A DNA stretch of 51,543 bases from NCBI GenBank assembly GCA_021802125.1, contig JAKAAX010000015.1, forward strand, positions 1-51,543, read 5' to 3'. Both the position numbers and the translations under genes were made by a program. The notes below the pieces were generated by a model, which did no database searches, was not told where the DNA came from, and saw nothing but the letters and a program-made list of their open reading frames with translations. Below, one piece after another: positions 14,718-22,900 of the stretch. Within the stretch, counting starts at the first letter, position 1, and each line of letters starts with the position of its first letter. This DNA comes from Thermoplasmata archaeon (lineage in GTDB: Archaea; Thermoplasmatota; Thermoplasmata; Lutacidiplasmatales; UBA184).

Positions 14718-16934
14718 TCAGCCAGTAGCCGGGTAGCTCACGAGCTGCAGGCCCGCAGTTTCGACCACTGCGCCAGGGTCCAACTGATCGGCGTAGACCG
14801 CGACCGCGATCACCGGTTCGGTCACGGTCACGTTCAGCTCCACAACGATCCAGCCGGAGGGCTGCGTCGCTTGGAAGGTGACCGTGCTGAAGTTGGAAGG
14901 CTCCCCCGCGAACCCTCCGACCCCCAACTGAAGCACCGGAGCGGTAGGCCCGGGAGCCGAGCCGGGCCCGAGGGCCGAGACCCGCACCATCGCGGTGAAC
15001 CGATACGAGCCGCCCGAGAGCGAGAGCATCGGACTGGTCCAGAGCTGACCCACATCTCCTGGGACGCCCCAGACGGCTTCGCCGCCCGGCGCGCCGGGGG
15101 TGGCGCGTAGAGACCCGATGGTCGACGTCGTGAGCTCTCCTGCTCCCCACGCCCCTCCCGCGTCCAAGGTCTGCCGGTAGAGGGTGGACGGGCCCGTGTA
15201 GCCGAGCTGGAACAGCAGCACCCCTCCCGCCGGCGAGTCGCCGACGGCGGCACGCACCCCGTAGATGCTCGTGTCGTAGAGCTTCTCCCCGATCCAGCTC
15301 GGGACCTCGTATCCGTGCTGCGCCGAGACGAGCACGTAGGAGGGAAGGTTCGTGGAGTTGAATGGAAGATATCCGTCGTACATCGAAAGGTAGGGGTTGA
15401 AAGAATACGCGGCGAGGTCGTTCGCGACGAGCGGGAAGAGATCGTCCGTCGCGACGACCGATGCGCCGGCCGGGACGAGCGAGGCCACTTGCTGGACCGC
15501 CCCATACCCGGGCGGGACCGTGTAGCTCACGTGGTACGCGTCGCCGAAACCCGCCTGCTGCATCCCGGGATCCAGGGGGCTCAAGGCGAGGTTCACGACC
15601 ACCAGAGAGAAGACGGCGAGAAGGAAGGGCAGGGACCTTCCTCTCGCGTGCGGTGCTGAGGACGATGGGCGCCACGCAGGATCATGAGTGGTAGTGGATG
15701 CGGGAGAGGGAGCGGACGCGAGGGCCGCCAGCCGGTCGCTCACGCTCTTCATGCCCAGGACCAGGCCGATCATGACGGGGCACGCGACCACGAACCCGTA
15801 CTGGTACCCGAGATGGACCGTGGCGCTGTCGGTACCCAGGAACGTGAACGCCCACCAGGGCGCGACGAGGAGCAACGCTCGGGGTCGGAGCAGCGGCACC
15901 AAGCCCAGAAGGGCGTACACCAGGACCCAGTACTCGATCTTCTGCGGAAGGTCGATGGAAAGGTTTGCGAGCGACAACCCGAGCAGTCCGGGGTTCGCTC
16001 CGATGAGGCCACCTGCCACCACCGAGTTCGTAGGGACCGGAGGAAGACCGAGGAGAGGAACGGCCCAGTACGACTGGAAGAGCCGCAGAAGGTAGTAAGC
16101 CACGATCGAGCAGAGGAGCAGGACCGTGGACGCGCGTACCCGTGGGACCGCGGTCCAACTCCGTAGGGCCGACACCGACTTCTGCAGCCTCGCTCGGAAC
16201 GCGCTCCCCTGGCCGTTCGAAGACCGGAGTCCCGCCAAGAGCTCCCAGGTACCTCGACGCGAGGGCCAGAGGAAGAAGACCGCGAGCGAGGCCACGAGCA
16301 CCGGAGCGACCTCGAGGGTCACGAAGGAGAGGAGGGCCACGACCAGGCCGAGCTTGAAACGCCCGCCTCTCCAGAGCCAGAACAGCGTGAACAGTTCGAT
16401 CGGGAGGAAAGCCTCAACGTGGAAATCGAAGAGGCTCGAGGCGATGACCGGGGTCCAGGCCAGGTAGAGGGCAGCGCAGAGCGTCGCCCAGCGCGGGCTG
16501 TTCAGAACGTCCTTGGCGAGCCGATGCAGCGGAAGGGCCGCCAGTCCGACCACCCCGGATTGCACGAGGAAGAGCGTGATGGGCGCGGGGAACGCATCGT
16601 AGAGCGGCGCCACGAGAACAAGCACAAAGGAGGCGTGGACCTGGAGGAAGGAGGCATAGCCCTCTTGGGCGAAGTCTGCCGACTCGTACAGCGGGCGGCC
16701 CTTGCCCCAGGACCAGAGGGCTTGTTGGTAGAGCCCCAAGTCCCAGGTCCCCGTGTGCAGCTCCCACGCGCGCAGCTGGGCGAGCGTCGCCGTGCATGCG
16801 ACGTAGGCTACGATCATGGCCGCGAGACTGGCTCGAGAGGAGAGCACTCGATCGAGGACGCGCCAGATGCGAGCGACCGCGGGATCGGAGGAAGGAAGTT
16901 CCCGGCCCGAGGCCGGAAGGTCGGCCCTGGCCAT
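14718..16934 (-). CDS. DUF2079 family polytopic membrane protein (copy 2)
   Basis: Taken from ATG 16934 this is a 738-aa protein. The first membrane segment (about 36-56) is followed by T-W-D-L-G-L-Y-Q-Q-A-L-W (Asp65) and L-Q-V-H-A-S-F, and then by F-D-F-H-V-E-A-F-L-P-I-E-L-F near 170. These are the conserved motifs of the family. About ten membrane helices are followed by an exported domain with T-D-D-L-F-P-L-V-A-N-D near 530 and a beta-rich C-terminal part with several N-x-S/T sites. The open frame runs to 17084, but that extension is Arg-rich and crosses the promoter of the divergent gene. Function is unknown; I infer a lipid-linked-sugar-dependent GT-C type transferase. Confidence 0.87.
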   Translation of the reverse strand: MARADLPASGRELPSSDPAVARIWRVLDRVLSSRASLAAMIVAYVACTATLAQLRAWELHTGTWDLGLYQQALWSWGKGRPLYESADFAQEGYASFLQVHASFVLVLVAPLYDAFPAPITLFLVQSGVVGLAALPLHRLAKDVLNSPRWATLCAALYLAWTPVIASSLFDFHVEAFLPIELFTLFWLWRGGRFKLGLVVALLSFVTLEVAPVLVASLAVFFLWPSRRGTWELLAGLRSSNGQGSAFRARLQKSVSALRSWTAVPRVRASTVLLLCSIVAYYLLRLFQSYWAVPLLGLPPVPTNSVVAGGLIGANPGLLGLSLANLSIDLPQKIEYWVLVYALLGLVPLLRPRALLLVAPWWAFTFLGTDSATVHLGYQYGFVVACPVMIGLVLGMKSVSDRLAALASAPSPASTTTHDPAWRPSSSAPHARGRSLPFLLAVFSLVVVNLALSPLDPGMQQAGFGDAYHVSYTVPPGYGAVQQVASLVPAGASVVATDDLFPLVANDLAAYSFNPYLSMYDGYLPFNSTNLPSYVLVSAQHGYEVPSWIGEKLYDTSIYGVRAAVGDSPAGGVLLFQLGYTGPSTLYRQTLDAGGAWGAGELTTSTIGSLRATPGAPGGEAVWGVPGDVGQLWTSPMLSLSGGSYRFTAMVRVSALGPGSAPGPTAPVLQLGVGGFAGEPSNFSTVTFQATQPSGWIVVELNVTVTEPVIAVAVYADQLDPGAVVETAGLQLVSYPATG

Positions 16935-17020
16935 TGGTGCTCGAGGGGCGTGGCGGGCTAAGGCGTTTCGCTCGGGCCCGCTGGCCTCGCCACGGTCGCA
17001 CCGACGCACCCTCCGCGAAG

Positions 17021-17028
17021 GTTTAACG
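17021..17028 (+). promoter_or_regulatory. TATA box of the gene at 17052
   Basis: GTTTAACG is centred about 27-28 bp before ATG 17052, so the mRNA should begin at the start codon. It sits in the 117-bp spacer between two divergent genes. Confidence 0.55.
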
Positions 17029-17051
17029 TCCGCTCCACCTCGAGAGGGCCG

Positions 17052-18191
17052 ATGGCGCCGAAGCTCCCGAGGATGGAGACCCACCGCAGCTTTCGCACCA
17101 TCGTGCTGGCGCTCGAACTGGTCGGGCTCATCGGACTGGCCATCGGCGGCGTGCTCGTGCTGCGGTCGGCACCCGCGGGCACCCCGCCACCGCAGTTTGA
17201 GCTCGGCAACCCACGATATTTCTCGGCGAACGGGTCCCAGTACGCCGAGCTCCCCCTGATCAACGCACGTCTCGCGTCGATCTCCCAGGTCGGCATCTCC
17301 CTGGAACTACGGGGCTCACCACTCCCCACTCCACTGCCGGCTCAGGCCCCGTGGGTCAACGACCTGCTGTGCGGAGGGGGTGGGCTCCTTCCGACCATGA
17401 CGGCGTGGGCGCCCAACGTTACCTCGTGCCACGGAGAACCGGGGTACTGGTACGCGCTCCTCGTGAACTCTTCCGGAGCGGTGATGGACATTCAGTGCGG
17501 GGCCGTGCTGGAGAACTCCCCGGCCCTTCCCGCGCCGACCTGGTTCTCGGCCAACGCTCCGGCGGGGATCGTCGCCCCCGGCGATGAAATGGTCCTGGTC
17601 ACCACGGTCCAACTTCAGCACAGCGGGTACGAGTTCCTCGTTGGGGATTCGGGAGAGACCGCCTCGCTCCTCTTCTCCCCCTCGGCGCCGTCTCTCCAGA
17701 CGTTCGTGCTGGGCCAGGGCGTCCTCTCGGCACGGTGCGGCCCGGGCACGCCGGGCGGGCAGGCGGGCATCGTCGCGGACAACCTGACGCTCAGCGTCTC
17801 CGAGAACCTGTCGATCCCGATGCTCGAGGTCCATCTTTCCGTCCGAGGCAACGCCCTCTCGGACGTCTCGCTCTCGGGGAACACCACGTGCCCGTACCTC
17901 GCCCCTCTCGCGTCGGGCCTCCTCCCCTGGACGGCCATCCTCTGGGGTTCGGCCTTCCGTCCGGTGGCCTACTACACGAACGTTTCCGGTCAGGGCCAGT
18001 GGACCCCGTTCCCGGGCGCCACCCTCCCCGGCCTCTACCGCGGAGGAACCTTCGGGATCGAGCTGCTCAGTCCCGGAGGACTGACCTCGGTCTCCCAGCA
18101 GTCACGGCTCTCGCTGACCGACCTCGGGGCGAGCCAAAGCTACTGCTTCGGTGGCGTGCTCACGGACGGGAACGGCGTGGTCTTCTCTTAG
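17052..18191 (+). CDS. Membrane-anchored exported protein of unknown function
   Basis: A 379-aa protein with a basic N-terminus and a single hydrophobic segment (about 17-38), then a long Gly/Ser/Pro/Leu-rich exterior domain. Six or more cysteines (for example near 107, 125, 150, 230, 283 and 367) suggest disulfides, and N-x-S/T sites are frequent. No known domain is recognised. It is likely anchored by its N-terminal helix and faces outside. A TATA box at 17021-17028 supports a leaderless start at ATG 17052. It is flanked on both sides by minus-strand DUF2079 genes and its stop overlaps one of them by 4 bp (TTAG). A glycoprotein substrate of this locus is one possibility. Confidence 0.75.
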   Translation: MAPKLPRMETHRSFRTIVLALELVGLIGLAIGGVLVLRSAPAGTPPPQFELGNPRYFSANGSQYAELPLINARLASISQVGISLELRGSPLPTPLPAQAPWVNDLLCGGGGLLPTMTAWAPNVTSCHGEPGYWYALLVNSSGAVMDIQCGAVLENSPALPAPTWFSANAPAGIVAPGDEMVLVTTVQLQHSGYEFLVGDSGETASLLFSPSAPSLQTFVLGQGVLSARCGPGTPGGQAGIVADNLTLSVSENLSIPMLEVHLSVRGNALSDVSLSGNTTCPYLAPLASGLLPWTAILWGSAFRPVAYYTNVSGQGQWTPFPGATLPGLYRGGTFGIELLSPGGLTSVSQQSRLSLTDLGASQSYCFGGVLTDGNGVVFS

Positions 18192-20131
18192 GTGGCCCAG
18201 GAGCGCAGGGCCGCGAGCGAGCACGTGTCCCCTTGTGCCGCCTCCGGGGCGCAGCTCAGGGGACCGTGCGTCGGTGCGGAGATGAAGGAAAGCGAAGGGG
18301 GAGCCCCCGGCCCGTAACTGCTGGCGTTCCCGGTGAACCCCTGCTCGTACAACACGACCGCCCCCACGGGGGAGCCCGGGAGGTAGGCCCGCTCGCCGTA
18401 GAACTGCGGGCCGGTCAAGAGCACGCCCAGCCAGGAAGGCACGTCCATCGACATGACCTGGGATACGAGCACGTACCTTGGAAGATTGGTCATGTTGAAC
18501 GGAAGGTTCGGCGGATCGGCAGGATACCACAGGGTCGAGTAGGCGTTCACATCGTTCGCGACGAACGGGAAGAGGTCGGAGGAGGCCACGAGGGTGGCGC
18601 CCTGCGGGATGATGCCCACCATGGCCACGACGCGGGAGTAGGCAGGGGGGACCGAGTACCGTCCCCAGTACCCCGGGGCGGCCGAGCCCTCAGGGATCAC
18701 GCTCGACAGGGACCAGGGAGCGATGGGGGTGAGCATGAGCCCCACCACGATGAGCGTCGCCAGGACCAGCGACCCCGCCGCCGGGGTGGAAAGACGGGGG
18801 CGACGCGTCCGAAGCTCCCCGACGGAGGCGCCGCTCCCAGCGCTCCGCTCCGATCCCACCAGGAGCGATCGGAGCTCCTTCAGAAGGTCGCGGAACGACA
18901 TCACGGGTACGAGGTCCATGGCGTAGGCCACCCCCGCGAACACCGGGAAGGCGGCCACGAGCCCGTACTGGTAGCCGATGGTCACGTAGCCCCAGCTCGG
19001 GCTGAGGAAGGTGAAGGCCAACCACGGCAGGACGAGGATCAGGCTCCGCGGGCGGAGGAAGGGGAGGAACAGCACCAGGCCGTAGAGCGTCGCCCAGTAG
19101 GTCACCTTCATCGTTAGGAACGCGCCGAGATACGCCGGCGAGAGACCGAAGCTGGAGGCCGTGAAGCCCCACAGGAAACCGGAGGGGGACACCGAGGGGC
19201 CGAGGATCCATCCGATGTAGGGACCCTGAAGCAGCCGTAGGAGGAAGTAGACCCCGACGGCGACGTTGACCATCGCCAACGCGAACAGCACCTCCGTCTG
19301 GCGCAGGTAGGTCAGCAGCCGGGTGAGCGCGCCGGCCCGGCGCTCGGAGGAGGTCGTCTTCGCGTGCTGTCCCAGCCCCCCGAAGAGGTCCCGGAACAAC
19401 GGGAGGATGGGTGGGAGACCGAAGAACGCGGCCATCGCGACCACGAAGAGCGGTGCGATCTCCAGCGTCAGCATCGCGACGATCGAGGAGACGAGCGTGA
19501 GGCCATAGGACCGTCTCTGCCAGAAGTAGGCGGTCGTGAACAGCTCGATCGGAAGGAAGGCTTCGAGATGGAAGTCGTACATCTGCGAGCTGAGGAGCGG
19601 CAGCCAGGTCAGGAACAGGGCCACCGTCACGAGGGCCTTCCGAGACGAAGAGGTGACCGAGCGCGTCAGGAAGTACAGTGGGATGCCCGCGGCCCCTACC
19701 GCCAGGCTCTGGAGGAGGAACAGCGTGAACGCCGAAGGAGCTAGGGCGTACGGGATGGAGAGGGCGAAGACGAGCAGCGAGGGGTGGACCTGAAAGAGCG
19801 AGGACACCCCCAGCTCCTCGTAGTCGCCGGCCTCGAACATGGGATGCCCATGCGAGGTCGACCACAGGGCCTGTTGCATGATCCCGAGGTCCCAGTTCTC
19901 GTCAAAGAACCCGGTGAACCTCAGGCAGGACATCGCGAAGGAAACGGCGACGTAGACCGCGACGAGCACGAGGGCGAGCCGGAGGTAGAAGGTGCGGGGG
20001 GCCTCTCCATGACCCGTAGAACCTGTGGAGGGCTCGGCCGGGGTCGGGGTCCGGTCCTCCGAGGACCGGGCACCTTCGGCTTCAGCTTCGGTCCCGTGGA
20101 CCCGTTCGCCGTGGCCACCTTCCGATCCCAT
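18188..20131 (-). CDS. DUF2079 family polytopic membrane protein (copy 3)
   Basis: Starting at ATG 20131 gives 647 aa. A hydrophilic, acidic N-terminal tail of 45 residues precedes the first membrane helix (about 50-70). Then come N-W-D-L-G-I-M-Q-Q-A-L-W (Asp81), S-L-F-Q-V-H-P-S-L, and Y-D-F-H-L-E-A-F-L-P-I-E-L-F. The exported part contains S-S-D-L-F-P-F-V-A-N-D, the same motif as copies 2 and 4. The frame is open to 20296, but the TATA box at 20187-20197 lies inside that extension, so the shorter form with a leader of about 30 nt is preferred. It is closest in sequence to copy 4. It ends head-on with the gene at 17052. Confidence 0.87.
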   Translation of the reverse strand: MGSEGGHGERVHGTEAEAEGARSSEDRTPTPAEPSTGSTGHGEAPRTFYLRLALVLVAVYVAVSFAMSCLRFTGFFDENWDLGIMQQALWSTSHGHPMFEAGDYEELGVSSLFQVHPSLLVFALSIPYALAPSAFTLFLLQSLAVGAAGIPLYFLTRSVTSSSRKALVTVALFLTWLPLLSSQMYDFHLEAFLPIELFTTAYFWQRRSYGLTLVSSIVAMLTLEIAPLFVVAMAAFFGLPPILPLFRDLFGGLGQHAKTTSSERRAGALTRLLTYLRQTEVLFALAMVNVAVGVYFLLRLLQGPYIGWILGPSVSPSGFLWGFTASSFGLSPAYLGAFLTMKVTYWATLYGLVLFLPFLRPRSLILVLPWLAFTFLSPSWGYVTIGYQYGLVAAFPVFAGVAYAMDLVPVMSFRDLLKELRSLLVGSERSAGSGASVGELRTRRPRLSTPAAGSLVLATLIVVGLMLTPIAPWSLSSVIPEGSAAPGYWGRYSVPPAYSRVVAMVGIIPQGATLVASSDLFPFVANDVNAYSTLWYPADPPNLPFNMTNLPRYVLVSQVMSMDVPSWLGVLLTGPQFYGERAYLPGSPVGAVVLYEQGFTGNASSYGPGAPPSLSFISAPTHGPLSCAPEAAQGDTCSLAALRSWAT

Positions 20132-20186
20132 CTGCGATCGAGCGACCCGGCGTCCGGTGCGCTTCGGCTTCCATCTCTCGCACGCC

Positions 20187-20197
20187 CCTATATAGTC
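20187..20197. promoter_or_regulatory. TATA box shared by divergent genes
   Basis: CCTATATAG is nearly symmetrical and could serve both the DUF2079 gene (start 20131, minus) and the GT2 gene (start 20287, plus). It excludes the longer start of the DUF2079 gene. Confidence 0.55.
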
Positions 20198-20286
20198 GCT
20201 CGGAGGGTGGCGTTTCGAACCGGCCCGATCGAGCTTGACGGGGGCGACCCGCGGCGGAAGGGAGACCGGAAGACCCGAGGCCCAGG

Positions 20287-21357
20287 ATGACCCCACCGGT
20301 CCCTCCCGACGGCCCGCTCCCCTCCATCTCCGTTCTCGTCACCGCCTACGGACCGTGTCCCTTCCTGGCCGAAGCCCTGCGTTCGGTGAGAGCTCAATCC
20401 GTCGCCTCGGGCACCTACGAGATCGTCCTGCTCACGGACCGGCCGCGTTCGCTCGAGCCGACTATGGAGAGGCCGGCCGAGGGGCCCGCGTTGCGGTCGG
20501 TGGTCCACCCGGAACCCCGCAAGGGGCGTTTCTTCGCGGAGGGCATCCGAGCGTGCCGGGGGCGCATGGTCGCCATCCTCAACGATGACGACGTGTGGGA
20601 AAGCGAACGCCTCTCCGTGCTTTCAAAGGCGATGGAGGAGGAGCCGGAGCTCGGCTACCACCACACCGGCGCGCGGTTCTTCGGGGAGGGGATCGCCCAC
20701 GCCCCGGGCCGGCACCGTCTCACGGAACGAGGGAGCTCCGATCCGGTCGTCCTGAGGAGGGAGCAGGGGCGGTGGCCCACGCGTCCCGGACGCTTCGAGC
20801 TCGCGTTCAACGACAGCTCGATCGCCGTGGCCCGTCGGCTCTTGGTGCCGGCGCTGCCCTACCTGGAGAGGATCGACGCGAGCGAGGACACCTTCCTCTT
20901 CTTCGCCGCGGCCACGCAGGCCGAAACCATGGTCGCCGACCCTCGCACCCTGGTCCACTACCGCATCCACCGCACGAACAGCTCCGCCTCCGGCCTCGGG
21001 ATCTCCCCGGCCGCCGTCGATGCGGTTCACCGCGAGTTCGAGCGGCGCGTCACCACCTACGAGGTGATCTCCGAGATGGTCCGAGCCCTCGGGACGGACC
21101 GCACGGAGGTGACGCGGTGGGCGGAGCGAGGGCTTCGACTCTCCCGCCTCGTCTCCGTCCTGGCCGATGGCCAAGCACCTCGAGCTCGGAGGGCCACGTC
21201 CGCCTGGGAACTTCTCGCGAGGTGGGAGGCCTACGAGCCCCGAATCGACCTCGCGATGGTCGCGCTCGGAATGGTGTCGACGCTCTCGCCCGACCGCGGG
21301 CTGCAGCTCATGTTCCGCTTCGGGATCCAGACCGGGGAGAGCGAATCGGGCCGCTGA
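20287..21357 (+). CDS. GT2-like glycosyltransferase
   Basis: A 356-aa GT-A fold protein and paralogue of the gene at 12416. The N-terminal S-V-L-V-T-A-Y-G-P-C-P-F-L-A-E-A-L-R-S-V segment, the acidic site V-A-I-L-N-D-D-D-V-W near residue 98 and the S-E-D-T-F-L-F-F-A-A segment near 200 correspond to those of its paralogue. In the late loop, Y-R-I-H-R-T-N-S-S replaces W-I-R-R-H-G-S-N. A weaker hydrophobic stretch occurs at about 317-335. It shares a promoter region with a DUF2079 gene, as its paralogue shares an mRNA with another. Donor sugar unknown. Confidence 0.82.
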   Translation: MTPPVPPDGPLPSISVLVTAYGPCPFLAEALRSVRAQSVASGTYEIVLLTDRPRSLEPTMERPAEGPALRSVVHPEPRKGRFFAEGIRACRGRMVAILNDDDVWESERLSVLSKAMEEEPELGYHHTGARFFGEGIAHAPGRHRLTERGSSDPVVLRREQGRWPTRPGRFELAFNDSSIAVARRLLVPALPYLERIDASEDTFLFFAAATQAETMVADPRTLVHYRIHRTNSSASGLGISPAAVDAVHREFERRVTTYEVISEMVRALGTDRTEVTRWAERGLRLSRLVSVLADGQAPRARRATSAWELLARWEAYEPRIDLAMVALGMVSTLSPDRGLQLMFRFGIQTGESESGR

Positions 21358-21373
21358 GCTGTCCCCTGGAGGA

Positions 21374-22627
21374 TCACGCCGAGCCCGTGGACCGGCGGGA
21401 AGGGGCGGGGTCATGGGACGGGGACGGCCCGGTCCCGCTCGAGGTGGGAGCGCCGCGTAGGATATCGCCAAGGAACGCGGGATCCGGCGCGCCGTCCAAC
21501 CGTGCGCGGACGATGGACCTCCACCGCTCCGCGGCGCAATCGACGTGATACTCCTGGGCGCGACGCAGGCAGTTCTCCCGCATCGCGGCGGGGACCCCGC
21601 GCTCGCAGACCTCGTGGGCCTTCACGACGAACTGGGAGGGGGAATCGACGAGCCAACCGGTCCGGCCGTCGAGGACCGTCTCCCCGGGCCCCTGCTTGCG
21701 GTACGTCAGCACCGGGGTCCCGCAGGCCATCGACTCGACCGGAACGAGGCCGAAGGGTTCCTCGGTGAACGGGAACGCTGTGAACAGCGCGTTCGTGTAG
21801 AGACGGTTGAGGTCGTCGTGGCTCACCCAGTCGAGGATCTCGAACCGTTCCTTGGGAAGGTCGGCGAAGGCCGCTCTCACCCAGCCGGCGCTCTTGGCGC
21901 CGAAGGCCCGGATCGGGAACCCCAGGCCGGCCAGGAGCCTCAGCGCGGCCACGTCCGTCTCCTTGCCGAGGTAGGCGAGGATGAAGTCTCGAGATGGGCG
22001 GGCGGTGGTCGGCGAGAACGTGCTGGGGTAGTAGAACTCCGGGAGGACCCCGTGCACCTCGAGCCCGTGGTCCAGGAACCACAGCGCGTTGTACCGGCTG
22101 TTCGTGTACACTCGCTTCGACCGCCGGGAGACCCGGGCGAAGTGGTGCTCGTCCATCATCGCCAGAGGGTGCTGCACCAGCTTCGCCACGACCTTGAGCC
22201 CCCCACCCAGGGAGGGGATGATCTCGGGCAGGGCGGTCCCGAGAGGGCGACCCTTGAGGTACCAGATGTCCGAGTGGATGGCCGAGGTCATCGAGACGTT
22301 GACCCGCAGCCCCCGGACGCCCGCGAGAGCGCGCTCGAGGTTGCTCCCGTTCCAGCCCATGAGCGTGTCGCGTCCCCAGGAGAGGATGTAGGACGGGACC
22401 TCGTCGTGCCGGCTCCGCAGGATGGGGAAGTGGACCCCCGCGCTCACGACCTCCGCTCCGATCGATTCGAGCTCGCGCCTCGCTTCAGGTCCCACCGACG
22501 GGCTCGCAAGGGTGACGGAGAAGTTGTTCCGGAGTCGCTCGGCCAGCGGGGCGACCATCCGGTACTGGGCGAAGTCCGGTGTGAGGAGCGGCTCGGTCAC
22601 GAAGATCAGCCGGTCGGAGGTGTCCAT
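21374..22627 (-). CDS. GT4 family glycosyltransferase
   Basis: A 417-aa GT-B fold transferase. The first domain starts with L-I-F-V-T-E-P-L-L-T-P-D. The second has A-Y-L-G-K-E-T-D near 215 and ends with E-P-F-G-L-V-P-V-E-S-M-A-C-G-T-P near 302, a clear E-x7-E motif, then G-R-T-G-W-L-V. ATG 22627 was chosen because a TATA box (22667-22676) lies over the alternative start at 22669. It converges with the GT2 gene, with 16 bp between stops. Function as for the other GT4 enzymes; specificity unknown. Confidence 0.88.
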   Translation of the reverse strand: MDTSDRLIFVTEPLLTPDFAQYRMVAPLAERLRNNFSVTLASPSVGPEARRELESIGAEVVSAGVHFPILRSRHDEVPSYILSWGRDTLMGWNGSNLERALAGVRGLRVNVSMTSAIHSDIWYLKGRPLGTALPEIIPSLGGGLKVVAKLVQHPLAMMDEHHFARVSRRSKRVYTNSRYNALWFLDHGLEVHGVLPEFYYPSTFSPTTARPSRDFILAYLGKETDVAALRLLAGLGFPIRAFGAKSAGWVRAAFADLPKERFEILDWVSHDDLNRLYTNALFTAFPFTEEPFGLVPVESMACGTPVLTYRKQGPGETVLDGRTGWLVDSPSQFVVKAHEVCERGVPAAMRENCLRRAQEYHVDCAAERWRSIVRARLDGAPDPAFLGDILRGAPTSSGTGPSPSHDPAPSRRSTGSA

Positions 22628-22666
22628 ACGAGGTCTCTTACCAAGGCCGGACCCTCGAGGGACGTA

Positions 22667-22676
22667 CAAATAGGCT
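22667..22676 (-). promoter_or_regulatory. TATA box of the GT4 gene
   Basis: On the minus strand this reads about GCCTATTTGT, centred 45 bp before ATG 22627, which predicts a short leader of about 18 nt. Confidence 0.45.
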
Positions 22677-22900
22677 CGGCTCGACCTGCTCGGGGCTGGG
22701 ACGGGCCCGGCGCTCGCCGCCGTCCACCGAGAGCCTTATGGAGGGGCCGTCGGGATGGGGCTTTGCCCGACGGAGAGGACATCTTGCCCGCGAATTTCGC
22801 TCCCAACCGCTCCGAGCTCGGTCCGGGCGTGGAACTGCGCCGCCCCTCACCCCCAGGGAATGGAGGAGTTCCTGACGCCTTCGACTAGGGACCGGGTCCG

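Noticed and set aside
14485..14736. Possible 83-aa leaderless gene after a TATA element
   Set aside because: Shadow-like composition (Arg, Ser, Pro) and overlap with the DUF2079 gene end; TATA distance of 34 bp is not ideal.
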